A DNA stretch of 64,000 nt from Kribbella amoyensis (GTDB taxonomy: Bacteria; Actinomycetota; Actinomycetes; Propionibacteriales; Kribbellaceae), in contig NZ_VIVK01000001.1 of NCBI RefSeq assembly GCF_007828865.1, positions 3,720,001 through 3,784,000 of the forward strand, read 5' to 3'. Numbering within the stretch: position 1 is the first letter of the stretch; each line of letters opens with the position of its first letter. The translations under genes were made by a program, and so were the position numbers. Positions 8,847 to 17,209 of the stretch are shown one piece after another. Below the pieces are notes generated by a model. The model ran no database searches. It saw nothing but the letters and a program-made list of their open reading frames with translations, and was not told where the DNA came from.

Positions 8847-9419
8847 ATGAACACGGAGAAGGTCGTCCTGCTCGACGAGACCGGGCAGGTGGTCGGCAGC
8901 GAGGACAAGGCGGTCGTGCACCACGCCGCCACCCCGTTGCACCTGGCCTTCTCCAGCTACGTCCTCGACCCGGGCGGCCGCGTCCTGCTGACCCAGCGCG
9001 CGCACTCGAAGTCCACCTGGCCGGGCGTCTGGACCAACAGTTGCTGTGGGCATCCACTCCCGGGCGAACCGGTCGCGGCCGCGGTCCGTCGCCGGTTGGC
9101 GGACGAGCTCGGCCTGGTCGCCGAGGAGGTCGACCTGGTGCTTCCGGAGTTCCGCTACCGCGCCGAGATGCCGGAGGGGATCGTCGAGAACGAGCTGTGC
9201 CCGGTGTACCGGGTACGCACCTCGGGCGATCCGGTCCCGGACCCGGCCGAGGTCGCCGCGTACGAGTGGGTCGACTGGGCGGACGTCGCGGGGCGGCCGG
9301 GCCTGTCGCCGTGGTGCCTCCTGCAACTGGCCGAACTGGATCGCCTCGGCCCCGACCCGCTCGACTGGCCGACAGCCGATCCCGCGCTGCTCCCGCCCGC
9401 TGCCCGAGTCGGCCTCTGA
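8847..9419 (+). CDS. idi: Isopentenyl-diphosphate delta-isomerase, type 1
   Basis: 190 residues. It interconverts IPP and DMAPP, the universal isoprenoid units, in the cytoplasm. The catalytic Cys67 sits in TNSCCGHP and catalytic Glu116 in ENELCPVY, the same numbering as the E. coli enzyme; metal-binding His residues 25, 32 and 69 are also in place, within a Nudix fold. It diverges from tyrS. No other isoprenoid gene is adjacent, although a geranylgeranyl-reductase-like gene occurs at 42953. Confidence 0.95.
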   Translation: MNTEKVVLLDETGQVVGSEDKAVVHHAATPLHLAFSSYVLDPGGRVLLTQRAHSKSTWPGVWTNSCCGHPLPGEPVAAAVRRRLADELGLVAEEVDLVLPEFRYRAEMPEGIVENELCPVYRVRTSGDPVPDPAEVAAYEWVDWADVAGRPGLSPWCLLQLAELDRLGPDPLDWPTADPALLPPAARVGL

Positions 9420-9435
9420 CCGCAGCTGATCAGAC

Positions 9436-9517
9436 GCGGCGGCCGATGCGGTCAGCTCATCAGCAGCGTCGGCAGTTGCTTTCGGTTGAGCAGCTGCGGC
9501 GGCCGTTGCGGTCGGCT
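9436..9517. repeat. Imperfect 22-bp direct repeat between idi and the panE-like gene
   Basis: GCGGCGGCCGATGCGGTCAGCT at 9436-9457 recurs at 9496-9517 with two changes. It lies between two convergent genes; no hairpin with a T-tract is seen. Confidence 0.5.
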
Positions 9518-9525
9518 GTCGGCAG

Positions 9526-10530
9526 TCAGGCGCGGCGGCCGGTCAGTTCGGCGTACAACGCGTCGCCCGTCCACGGTCTGCGGGAGCCTGATTCGGCCGC
9601 GCGGATCAGCTCGACCAGCTTCGCGTTCACCGGGGCCTCCCGCCCGACGGTCGCCGCGAGCTGGACGATCTCGCCGTTCAGATAGTCGATCTCGGTGCGG
9701 CGCCTGGCCCGCAGGTCCTCCCACAGCGAACTGCGCGCGTGCGGATCGATCGCCAGCATCTTGCTAGCCAGCCGCCGGAACAGGAAGTCCGGCAACCGCA
9801 GCACCGTCGGCAACCGCCGGGCCGGGACCGCCATCAGTTGCGCGGGCTCGATCCCGGCCGCGGCGAGCACGTCGATCGCCTCCGCCTGCGCCGCCGCGAC
9901 GCACCGCCGGTACGCCCGCTGGGACAACTCGTCGCGCAACGGCAGGTCCGACAACGCGTTGATCGGGTTGTTCAGATTGAGCAGCAGCTTCGCCCACTGC
10001 ACGGCCACCATGTCCGCGTGCCGGGTGAGCGGCAGCCCAGCACGGCGAAACGCGTCCTCGTACTCGTCCAGCGCGGGGTGATCCTCGACGTCGAGCCCAC
10101 CCTGCGTGCCCTGGTGGAACACGCCGCCGCCCCGATTCAGCACGTTGAACGGCACCATCCCGGTGATCACCACCTGCTCCGGCAACCGCTCCCGGAGTAC
10201 CTCCGCGTTGCGAACCCCGTTCTGAAAGCTCACCACGACCACCCCGGGCCGCAGTACGCCGGCCAGCTCCTCCGCCGCACTCGCGGTCGCCGCCGACTTC
10301 ACCGTGACGAGCACCAGCTCCGCCGAAGCAGCCGCATCCGGCGTCGTCGCGTACCGCACGTCGTCCACGCGCCACTCGGTACCGAGGTAGTCGGTCAGCG
10401 TCAGCCCGTACTCCGCAACCTCACCAGCCAGCCGCGGCCGCCCGACGAACCCAACCTCCATGCCGGAAGCAACCAGCCGCCCCCCGACATAACACCCGAT
10501 CCCCCCGGCCCCATAAACCACCACCGCCAC
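9526..10530 (-). CDS. panE: Ketopantoate reductase-like protein (PanE/ApbA family)
   Basis: 334 residues from the GTG at 10530, which is preceded by GGAGGTGGGTC; longer in-frame starts would run into the 13-bp repeats and are rejected. YGAGGIGCYVG (residues 6-16) is the NADPH site. VTVKSAAT, SFQNGV and AKLLLNLNNPINAL are the family signatures, the last two carrying the Asn and Lys that bind ketopantoate. Bona fide PanE reduces 2-dehydropantoate to pantoate in CoA synthesis, but the family is broad and no pantothenate gene is near, so the symbol is tentative. Confidence 0.8.
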   Translation of the reverse strand: MAVVVYGAGGIGCYVGGRLVASGMEVGFVGRPRLAGEVAEYGLTLTDYLGTEWRVDDVRYATTPDAAASAELVLVTVKSAATASAAEELAGVLRPGVVVVSFQNGVRNAEVLRERLPEQVVITGMVPFNVLNRGGGVFHQGTQGGLDVEDHPALDEYEDAFRRAGLPLTRHADMVAVQWAKLLLNLNNPINALSDLPLRDELSQRAYRRCVAAAQAEAIDVLAAAGIEPAQLMAVPARRLPTVLRLPDFLFRRLASKMLAIDPHARSSLWEDLRARRRTEIDYLNGEIVQLAATVGREAPVNAKLVELIRAAESGSRRPWTGDALYAELTGRRA

Positions 10531-10575
10531 GACCCACCTCCCAACCACCCGTACCCTACGCGCGCCCCCAGCCCA

Positions 10576-10626
10576 CCCCAGCACATCCCGCACCCCAGCA
10601 CATCCCGCACCCCAGCACATCCCGCA
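10576..10626. repeat. Three tandem copies of a 17-bp unit
   Basis: CCCCAGCACATCCCGCA is repeated exactly three times, beginning 46 bp upstream of the panE-like start. No function is evident. It opens the 840-bp non-coding block 10531-11371, which otherwise holds the palindromic units and 13-bp repeats listed below and a GT-rich stretch at 11330-11370. Confidence 0.9.
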
Positions 10627-10636
10627 CCCCACCCCA

Positions 10637-10795
10637 GCCGACTTTGGGCACGCACCAGCCGTGTCGCCGTGTCGGAGCTGGCTGGTCGGCGCCCAAAGTC
10701 GGCCGATCTCGGGGCCGCTGGCGGGTTGTTTGATGAGTAGCGCGTTGTAACGCGTCATCGATGAAGAAACCCCGTCAGCGATGAACCCGCCAGCG
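10637..10795. repeat. Palindromic intergenic repeat, unit 1
   Basis: The unit consists of two hairpins. The first has arms GCCGACTTTGGGC (10637-10649) and GCCCAAAGTCGGC (10691-10703), with a further 7-bp pair ACCAGCC/GGCTGGT inside. The second has arms CGCTGGCGGGTT (10716-10727) and AACCCGCCAGCG (10784-10795) and an inner CGCGTT-GT-AACGCG. Units 2 and 3 keep the structure while the sequence drifts. Confidence 0.85.
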
Positions 10796-10810
10796 ACGGC
10801 GCGCCCCCCG

Positions 10811-10979
10811 CGCTCGCCCTCCGCGCCCGCCCTCCGCGCCCGCCCTCCGCGCTCGCCCTCCGCGCTCGCCCTCCGCGCTCGCCCTCCGCGCTCGCCCTCC
10901 GCGCTCGCCCTCCGCGCTCGCCCTCCGCGCTCGCCCTCCGCGCTCGCCCTCCGCGCTCGCCCACCGTGCTCGCCCACCG
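10811..10979. repeat. Thirteen tandem copies of a 13-bp unit
   Basis: The unit CGCTCGCCCTCCG is repeated head to tail 13 times without gaps; units 2-3 and the last two carry single changes. Period 13 makes it non-coding in character: it reads as open frame on the minus strand only because it is GC-rich. It separates palindromic units 1 and 2. Confidence 0.95.
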
Positions 10980-10992
10980 CGCCTGCTTGGCC

Positions 10993-11156
10993 GGCTGACT
11001 TTGTGCACGTACCAGTCAGTTGCCCGCGCTGGAGCAGGCTGGCTGGTGCTCAAAGTCGCCTCGTCCCTGGGGTCGCTGGCGGGTTGTTCGATGAATGGCG
11101 TGTTGCAGCGCGTCATCGGTGAAAGAACCCGTCAGCGACGAAACAACCCGCCAGCG
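10993..11156. repeat. Palindromic intergenic repeat, unit 2
   Basis: Same architecture as unit 1: GACTTTG/CAAAGTC with ACCAG/CTGGT inside, then CGCTGGCGGGTTGTT (11074-11088) and its exact inverse at 11142-11156. The inner stem changes from CGCGTT/AACGCG to CGTGTT/AGCGCG, which still pairs through G-U and one A-U. This is structure-conserving change. Confidence 0.85.
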
Positions 11157-11197
11157 ACGGCGTATCGCCACCTCGCCCACTGCCCCTGCCTCGGCCA

Positions 11198-11270
11198 GGC
11201 TGACCTTGTGCCTGTACCGGTCAGGTGCCCGCGCCATAGATGGCTGGTTGGTGCTCAAAGTCGGTCGGCC
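11198..11270. repeat. Palindromic intergenic repeat, unit 3 (first half only)
   Basis: It begins GGCTGACCTTGTGC and ends GTGCTCAAAGTCGG, matching the first hairpin of units 1 and 2; the second hairpin is absent. 32 bp separate it from unit 2. Confidence 0.75.
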
Positions 11271-11371
11271 ACGATGCGGCAGCGGGTGCGGCCGACAGCG
11301 GGTCCGGCCGGCAGCGGCTGCGGTTGGCCGTGGAGGTGGGGTGGTGGTTGTGGGTGGTGGGGTGGTTGGGG

Positions 11372-12331
11372 TCAGTGGAGGCGGACTCGGGGGTCTAGGA
11401 CGGCGTAGACGATGTCGACGGCGATGTTGGCGACGACTACCGCGGCCGAGGCGAAGAGGACGATGCCGATGATGACCGGGAGGTCCTGCTGGTTGATCGC
11501 GGTGACCGCGGTCTGGCCCAGACCCGGCAGGCTGAAGACCGTTTCGGTCACCACCACCCCACCGATCAGCTGGCCCAGATCGATCCCGAACTGCGTCACC
11601 ACCGGCGTCAACGCACTCCGCAGACCGTGTCGCACGATCACCCGGCTCTCCCGCAGCCCCTTGGAACGCGCCGTCCTGATGTAGTCCTCCCCGAGAACGT
11701 CCAGCATCGACCCCCGCGTCAACCGCGTATACGTTGCCGCAAGCAACAACGCGAGCGCGATCCACGGCAACACCAAGTGCTGGAACCACGGCCCGAACCC
11801 TTGCGCGAGCGGCGAGTACCCACCGGCCGGGAACCACTGGTACCCCGCCAGAGTCAGCCGGAAGTACAAGAAGTACAGCAGCAACAAGCCGAGCAGGAAC
11901 GACGGGAACGAGTAGAAGAACAACGAGAACAGCGTCAGCCCGCGATCCGCCAGCGAGCGCGGCCGGATCGCCGAGACCACGCCGTTGAACACGCCGAGCA
12001 GCAACCACAGGACCGCGGCACCGAGAGCGAGCGAGAGCGTGATCGGCAGGGCCTGGCCGATGATCGTCGTGACCGGCACCTGGTGGTAGTAGTCGTAGCC
12101 GAGGTTGCCGTGCAGGGCGTTCTCGACGAACTTCAGGTACTGCTTCCAGACCGGCAGGTCGAGGCCGAGCCGGTGTTCGATCAGCGCGATGGTCTCCGGG
12201 GTCGCCTGCCGGCCGGCCAGCGTCTGCGCGACGTTGCGGGGCGCGACGAAGAACAGGGCGAACACCGCCATCGTGATCAGCCAGAGCACCAGCAGCCCGT
12301 GGCCGAGCCGGCGGAGCAGGAAGACAAGCAT
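11372..12331 (-). CDS. Peptide-type ABC transporter permease (DppB/OppB family)
   Basis: 319 residues with six predicted membrane segments, the first in the signal-anchor FLLRRLGHGLLVLWLI. The EAA loop EDYIRTARSKGLRESRV, which docks the ATPase, is intact. It forms half of the inner-membrane channel of a peptide, nickel or similar importer. It is last in the five-gene minus-strand operon (binding protein, ATPase, ATPase, permease, permease); 12 bp separate it from the upstream permease. Confidence 0.93.
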   Translation of the reverse strand: MLVFLLRRLGHGLLVLWLITMAVFALFFVAPRNVAQTLAGRQATPETIALIEHRLGLDLPVWKQYLKFVENALHGNLGYDYYHQVPVTTIIGQALPITLSLALGAAVLWLLLGVFNGVVSAIRPRSLADRGLTLFSLFFYSFPSFLLGLLLLYFLYFRLTLAGYQWFPAGGYSPLAQGFGPWFQHLVLPWIALALLLAATYTRLTRGSMLDVLGEDYIRTARSKGLRESRVIVRHGLRSALTPVVTQFGIDLGQLIGGVVVTETVFSLPGLGQTAVTAINQQDLPVIIGIVLFASAAVVVANIAVDIVYAVLDPRVRLH

Positions 12332-12343
12332 CGGTCACCCTCC

Positions 12344-13264
12344 TCAGAGCCGGTCGGCGCGCGGGTCGAAGGCGTCCCGGACCCCGTCGCCGAAGAGGTT
12401 GAACGCGAGCGTGGTCACCAGCAGCGCCAGCCCGGGGAAGAAGATGAACCACCAGGCGGTGGTGTAGTAGTTCTGCGACGCGCTGATCATGCCGCCCCAG
12501 TCCGCGGTCGGCGGCGGCAGCCCGAGACCGAGGAACGACAGCGTCGCCTGGGTCACGATCACCACCGGGACCAGCAGCGTGGTGTAGACGATCACCGGCG
12601 CCAGCACGTTCGGCAGGATGTCGACGAACATGATCCGGGTGTCGCTCGACCCCAGCGACCGGGCCGCCTCGACGAACTCGCGTTCGCGCAGCGACAGCAC
12701 CTGGCCGCGGACGATCCGGGCCACCGAGGCCCAGCTGAAGAACCCGATCACCAGCACCGTGATGCTCAGGCTCGGCCCGGTCACCGACACCAGCGCGATC
12801 GCGACCAGCAGGAACGGCACCGACAGCACCACGTCGACCAACCGGGCCAGCACGGTGTCCACCAGACCCCCGAGGAAGCCGGCCGCCAGCCCGAGGACGA
12901 CGCCGATGGCCACCGTGATCGCGGTCGCCACCACCCCGACGAGCAGCGAGATCCTGGCGCCGTAGGCGATCCGGACCAGGATGTCCCGGCCGAGGTCGTC
13001 GGTGCCCAGCCAGAACGTACTGTTCGGGCCCTTCGGCAACCCGTCGGCGGTGAGGCCGATGTCGCGGTACTGCTCGTTCGGCGGGTGCCCGGTGATGTGC
13101 GCGAAGACCGGCGCGAACACCGCCATCAACACGATCAGCAGGATCACCCCGAGCGATACCATCGCGACCTTGTCCCGACGCAACCGGCGCAGCGCCAGCA
13201 TCAACGGGCTGCGGCCCTGGATCGCCGGGGAGGCCGGTTCCACCGCTTCGGCGACCGCGGTCAT
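12344..13264 (-). CDS. Peptide-type ABC transporter permease (DppC/OppC family)
   Basis: 306 residues; ATG at 13264 overlapping the stop of the upstream ATPase gene. The N-terminal cytoplasmic segment with an OppC-type motif (ALRRLRRDKVAMVSL) is followed by TM1, a periplasmic loop with FWLGTDDLGRD (a hallmark of DppC proteins), and the EAA loop REFVEAARSLGSSD. Partner of the DppB-type permease. Confidence 0.93.
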   Translation of the reverse strand: MTAVAEAVEPASPAIQGRSPLMLALRRLRRDKVAMVSLGVILLIVLMAVFAPVFAHITGHPPNEQYRDIGLTADGLPKGPNSTFWLGTDDLGRDILVRIAYGARISLLVGVVATAITVAIGVVLGLAAGFLGGLVDTVLARLVDVVLSVPFLLVAIALVSVTGPSLSITVLVIGFFSWASVARIVRGQVLSLREREFVEAARSLGSSDTRIMFVDILPNVLAPVIVYTTLLVPVVIVTQATLSFLGLGLPPPTADWGGMISASQNYYTTAWWFIFFPGLALLVTTLAFNLFGDGVRDAFDPRADRL

Positions 13265-14271
13265 GACGCCGGCTCCGGTACGGCGGACGCGAGGTCCTCG
13301 CCGACGGTCAATGGGAAGAAGCACGCGGTCCGATGCTCCGGCCCGTCGGCCAGGACCGGTTCGAGCGGCGGCTCCTCGGCGGCGCAGTCGGGCCGCGCCT
13401 TCGGGCACCGGGTGTGGAACCGGCATCCCGACGGCGGCGCCGTGGCCGAGGGGATGTCGCCCGCCAGGATGATCTGCTCGCGGCTGTCGGCGGTGTCCGG
13501 ATCGGCCACCGGCAAGGCGGACAGCAGCGCTCGCGTGTACGGGTGCCGGGTCTCGCCGAACAGGTCCGCGGTCGGAGCGAGCTCGACGATCTTGCCCAGG
13601 TACATCACCGCGATCCGGTCGCTGACGTGCCGAACGACGGACAGGTCGTGGGTGATGAACACGTACGTCAGGTCGAACTCGCGTTGCAGGTCGGCGAGCA
13701 GGTTGATGATCTGGGCCTGGATCGACACGTCCAGCGCGGACACCGGCTCGTCGCAGATCACCAGCTTCGGCCGGAGCGCGAGCGCCCGGGCCACGCCGAT
13801 CCGTTGCCGCTGTCCGCCGGAGAACTCGGCCGGGAACCGGTTGTAGTGCTCGGGATTCAGCCCGACCAGCTCCATCAGCTCCTGGACCTTCTGCTTCCGC
13901 TCGGACCCGCCGGCGATGCCGTGGATCGCGAACGGGTCCCCGATGATCGACCCGACCCGGCGGCGTGGGTTCAGCGAGCTGTACGGGTCCTGGAAGATCA
14001 CCTGGATCTCCCGGCGGACCGGCCGCAGCTCCCGCCGCGACAAGCCGGTGATGTCCCGGCCGTCGAACCAGACCGAGCCCGACGTCACGTCGTACAACCG
14101 GGCGACGCAACGGGCCAGCGTGGACTTGCCGCAGCCGGTCTCGCCGACCAGGCCGAGCGTCTCGCCGCGGCCGACCTCCAGCGACACCCCGTCGACCGCG
14201 TGGATCACCTCGCGGCGCTGGGTCGGGAACTCCTTGCGGACGTTCTCGATCCGGAGCAACGGTTCGGTCAT
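13261..14271 (-). CDS. Peptide-type ABC transporter ATP-binding protein (DppF/OppF family)
   Basis: 336 residues from the ATG at 14271. Walker A GETGCGKST, signature FSGGQRQRIGVARAL, Walker B LVICDEPVSALD and switch His in THDLS are all present. The C-terminal oligopeptide-ABC extension has the cysteine-bearing GCRFHTRCPKARPDC, which in DppF/OppF homologues can hold an iron-sulfur cluster. Overlaps both neighbours by four bases. Confidence 0.93.
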   Translation of the reverse strand: MTEPLLRIENVRKEFPTQRREVIHAVDGVSLEVGRGETLGLVGETGCGKSTLARCVARLYDVTSGSVWFDGRDITGLSRRELRPVRREIQVIFQDPYSSLNPRRRVGSIIGDPFAIHGIAGGSERKQKVQELMELVGLNPEHYNRFPAEFSGGQRQRIGVARALALRPKLVICDEPVSALDVSIQAQIINLLADLQREFDLTYVFITHDLSVVRHVSDRIAVMYLGKIVELAPTADLFGETRHPYTRALLSALPVADPDTADSREQIILAGDIPSATAPPSGCRFHTRCPKARPDCAAEEPPLEPVLADGPEHRTACFFPLTVGEDLASAVPEPAS

Positions 14272-15248
14272 GACGCCACCGCCTCTCGTCCGCTGTGGTC
14301 CAGCCAGCACGCCGACTGGTGCCGAAGATCGCCGTACACGTCGGTCAGCGGCGGTGTCTCCGCGCGGCACCGGTCGAAGACGTGCGGGCACCGGGCCGCG
14401 AACGGACAGCCGGCCGGCGGGTCGATCAGGCTCGGCGGACTGCCCGGGATCGGGGTCAGCCGGTGCCCGCTCTGGGCCGGCAGCGAGGCCAGCAACCCGC
14501 GCGTGTACGGGTGGTGGTTGCGGTAGAAGACCTCTCGGCGCGGGGCGCGTTCCATCACCGCGCCCGCGTACATCACGATCACCTCGTCGGACATCTCCGC
14601 GACCACGCCGAGGTCGTGCGTGATCAGGATGATCGCGGTCCCGAACTCCTCCTGGAGCCGCCGCATCACCGCCAGTACCTGCGCCTGCACGGTGACGTCG
14701 AGCGCGGTGGTCGGCTCGTCCGCGATCAGCAACGCGGGGTCGAGCGCCATCGCCATCGCGATCATCACGCGTTGCCGCATCCCGCCGGAGAACTGGTGCG
14801 GGTAGTCGTCGATGCGCTCGGCCGGCCGCGGGATCCCGACCAGCCCGAGCAGGTCGGCGGCCCGCCGCCGCGCCGCCGATCGGGTGACGTCCTGGTCGTG
14901 CGCCTGGATCATCTCGGTGATCTGCCAGCCGACCCGGTACAGCGGATGCAGGCTGGACAGCGGGTCCTGGAAGATCATCCCGATCTGCGCACCGCGGATC
15001 CGGCGCAGCGTGGCCGGGTCCGCGGTGATCAGGTCGGTTCCGTCGAAGAACGCCGTCCCGGACACCTCGGCGCCCCGGGTCAGCCCGGTGATGGTCTGGG
15101 TGGACACGCTCTTGCCGGACCCCGACTCGCCGACCACGGCCAGGGTGCGGCCGCGGTCGACCGTGAACGACAGGCCCCGGACGGCGCGGACGGTGCCGTC
15201 CGGGGTGTCGAAGGAGACCCGCAGGTCGCTGACCTCCAGCAGCGCCAT
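14268..15248 (-). CDS. Peptide-type ABC transporter ATP-binding protein (DppD/OppD family)
   Basis: 326 residues. Walker A GESGSGKSV, signature FSGGMRQRVMIAMAM, Walker B LLIADEPTTALD and THDLG are intact, with the C-terminal GCPFAARCPHVFDRC cysteine motif of the oligopeptide subfamily. It forms the ATPase heterodimer with the following gene. Four bases separate it from the binding-protein gene. Confidence 0.93.
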   Translation of the reverse strand: MALLEVSDLRVSFDTPDGTVRAVRGLSFTVDRGRTLAVVGESGSGKSVSTQTITGLTRGAEVSGTAFFDGTDLITADPATLRRIRGAQIGMIFQDPLSSLHPLYRVGWQITEMIQAHDQDVTRSAARRRAADLLGLVGIPRPAERIDDYPHQFSGGMRQRVMIAMAMALDPALLIADEPTTALDVTVQAQVLAVMRRLQEEFGTAIILITHDLGVVAEMSDEVIVMYAGAVMERAPRREVFYRNHHPYTRGLLASLPAQSGHRLTPIPGSPPSLIDPPAGCPFAARCPHVFDRCRAETPPLTDVYGDLRHQSACWLDHSGREAVAS

Positions 15249-15252
15249 CGGA

Positions 15253-17043
15253 TCAGCCCTGCTTGCCCGCGCTGAGCCAGACGTTGGTCGGGTCGAACAT
15301 CTGCAGCGACGGCACGAAGGCCGCGTTGTTCACCTGCTCGGCGTGGTAGTTCGCGTTCTTCGGGTTGGTGAGCGGGTAGAACGGCGCGTCGGCCATCACC
15401 TGGGCGTCCGCCTTGGCCCACAACTGCGCGGCCTGGTCGGTGTCCGGTGCCGCGATCGCCTGCTTGATCAGCGCGTTCGTCGCCGGGTTCACGTACAGCC
15501 CGAAGTTGCTGCCGACCGGCGGGAACGACGGCTCACCGGAGAACAGCGGGTTGAAGAACGACAGCGCCGCGTTCCCGTACCAGTCGGCGCCCCAGCCGGC
15601 CAGCGACAGGTCCCACACCCCGCGCTGCGCGACGGTCGGCACCTGCAGGTACTTCACGTAGAAGTCCGCGTTCGGCGACGGGACCCCGACCACCGTGATC
15701 CCGATCTTGGACAGGTCCTGCTGGATCGTCTGGAAGGCCTTGCTGCTGCCCTCGGAGGCGTTCCGGTACAGGAACTTCAGGGTCAGGTTCGGGTGCCCGG
15801 CCTCGGCGAGCAGTTGCTTGGCCTTGTCCGGGTCGTAGGGGTACGGGTCGATCTGCTGGGAGCCGAGGATGTTGCCCGGGAGCACGTGGGTCAGCGGTGG
15901 GTTCACCGTCGGTCCGCCGTACACCTGGATGACGTGGTCACGGTTCAGCGCGTAGCTGATCGCCTGCCGGACCTTCACGTTCGCCAGCGCCTTGTTGTTG
16001 TTCGGCGAGGCGGTGTTGTAGACCACGTACGGGTTGCTGGACGCGGTCTCGCCGAGGTTGAGGTTCTTGTCCTTCTTGCTGATCAGGGCCGGCAGCTGCG
16101 ACGGCGGTGGGCCGACGTCGAACTCCAGGTCCGCGGTCGGCGTCCCGGTCTGCAGCTGCTGCTGGATCGAGTCCTGGCTGACCGTCTCGTTGACCTCGAT
16201 CTTGTCCACGTAGGCCTTCCGGACCGGGTCGGTGGCGGCGTTCCAGGCCGGGTTGCGCGAGTAGCTGATCGACTTCGTCGGCACCCACTTGTCCACCTTG
16301 TACGGACCGTCGGACGGCCACGCGTTGCCCGACTCGGTGCTGGCCGGCAGGTACTTCAGCACCTCGGCCGGAGCCGGCGAGAACGCCGTCAGGGTGAGCA
16401 TGTCGACGAAGTACGTGGCCGGCTGGGTGAGCTTGAAGACGACCGTGGTGTCGTCCTTCGCGACCACGCCCGGCAACGGCGTGTCGTTGATGTACGCCGC
16501 GATCGCGGCCGGCGTCTTGGCCACCTTGGCGAAGCCGTCGGCGAACGACTTGTAGCCGACGATCAGGTCGGCGAAGTCGGGGATCCCGCCGAACGGCTGG
16601 ACCGGGTTCGCGGTCCGCTTGACGCCGCGGACCAGGTCGGCCGCGGTCACCTGCCGGGCCGGCGAGGTGTTCCACTGCGCGCCCGGGCGGATCTTGATCG
16701 TGTACGTCTTCCCGTCCGCGCTGACCCCGCCGTTCGCGGCCGTCGGCAGCTCGGTGGCCAGGTCGGCGACCGGCGTGGTGTTCTTGCCGCCCACCTCACC
16801 CGGGTAGGTGAACAGCTGCCGGCTCCACATCCGCAGGTTCAGGTAGCCGACCGAGTAGTAGCTGAGGTTGGGGTCCATGTAGTCCACGTCGCCCGACCCG
16901 AGCATGTTCAGCGTGCCGCCCTTGACCGGTTCGGCGGCCGGTGAGCCGCCCGCGGTCGAGGCCCCGTTGCCGGAGCTGCAGGCCGCCAGGGTGAGGGTGA
17001 GAGCCGCGACCACGGTCGCGGTCACGTACCGTCTGCTGGCCAT
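15253..17043 (-). CDS. Extracellular solute-binding lipoprotein, family 5
   Basis: 596 residues. The signal peptide ends in the lipobox LAAC (Cys22), so the protein is lipid-anchored outside the membrane. The SBP_bac_5 fold shows in GGTLNML, VKFKLTQP-like VVFKLTQPA and KVRQAISYALNRDHV. It captures the substrate, probably a peptide, for the importer encoded downstream. It is first in the operon; its 5' region faces the two-component system and carries GTCAT direct repeats. Confidence 0.93.
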   Translation of the reverse strand: MASRRYVTATVVAALTLTLAACSSGNGASTAGGSPAAEPVKGGTLNMLGSGDVDYMDPNLSYYSVGYLNLRMWSRQLFTYPGEVGGKNTTPVADLATELPTAANGGVSADGKTYTIKIRPGAQWNTSPARQVTAADLVRGVKRTANPVQPFGGIPDFADLIVGYKSFADGFAKVAKTPAAIAAYINDTPLPGVVAKDDTTVVFKLTQPATYFVDMLTLTAFSPAPAEVLKYLPASTESGNAWPSDGPYKVDKWVPTKSISYSRNPAWNAATDPVRKAYVDKIEVNETVSQDSIQQQLQTGTPTADLEFDVGPPPSQLPALISKKDKNLNLGETASSNPYVVYNTASPNNNKALANVKVRQAISYALNRDHVIQVYGGPTVNPPLTHVLPGNILGSQQIDPYPYDPDKAKQLLAEAGHPNLTLKFLYRNASEGSSKAFQTIQQDLSKIGITVVGVPSPNADFYVKYLQVPTVAQRGVWDLSLAGWGADWYGNAALSFFNPLFSGEPSFPPVGSNFGLYVNPATNALIKQAIAAPDTDQAAQLWAKADAQVMADAPFYPLTNPKNANYHAEQVNNAAFVPSLQMFDPTNVWLSAGKQG

Positions 17044-17116
17044 TCGTCCTCCTCCGAGACTCGATACCGGTGAAGGTAGGAGCGTTCGGGCCGGCCGGAC
17101 CCGGAGTCACCGAAGC

Positions 17117-17174
17117 GTCATGGCCTTGTCATCGAGCCGGCGCGGGCGGATGACGAAGTCATGACAGACGTCAT
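17117..17174. promoter_or_regulatory. GTCAT direct-repeat array between transporter and two-component genes
   Basis: GTCAT occurs at 17117 and 17128 (11 bp apart) on the plus strand, and as ATGAC at 17150 and 17161 (again 11 bp apart); further GTCAT copies are at 17158 and 17170. Direct repeats one helical turn apart are how OmpR/PhoB-type regulators bind as tandem dimers. The adjacent response regulator at 17210 is of this class. Confidence 0.6.
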
Positions 17175-17209
17175 CGGGCCGCGAACGCTTCGGGGGTGAC
17201 ACTGATCGG

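Noticed and set aside
9526-10977. N-terminal extension of the panE-like protein to 483 residues
   Set aside because: The extra part translates the 13-bp repeats and palindromic unit; the GTG at 10530 has a good ribosome-binding site and starts the Rossmann fold properly.
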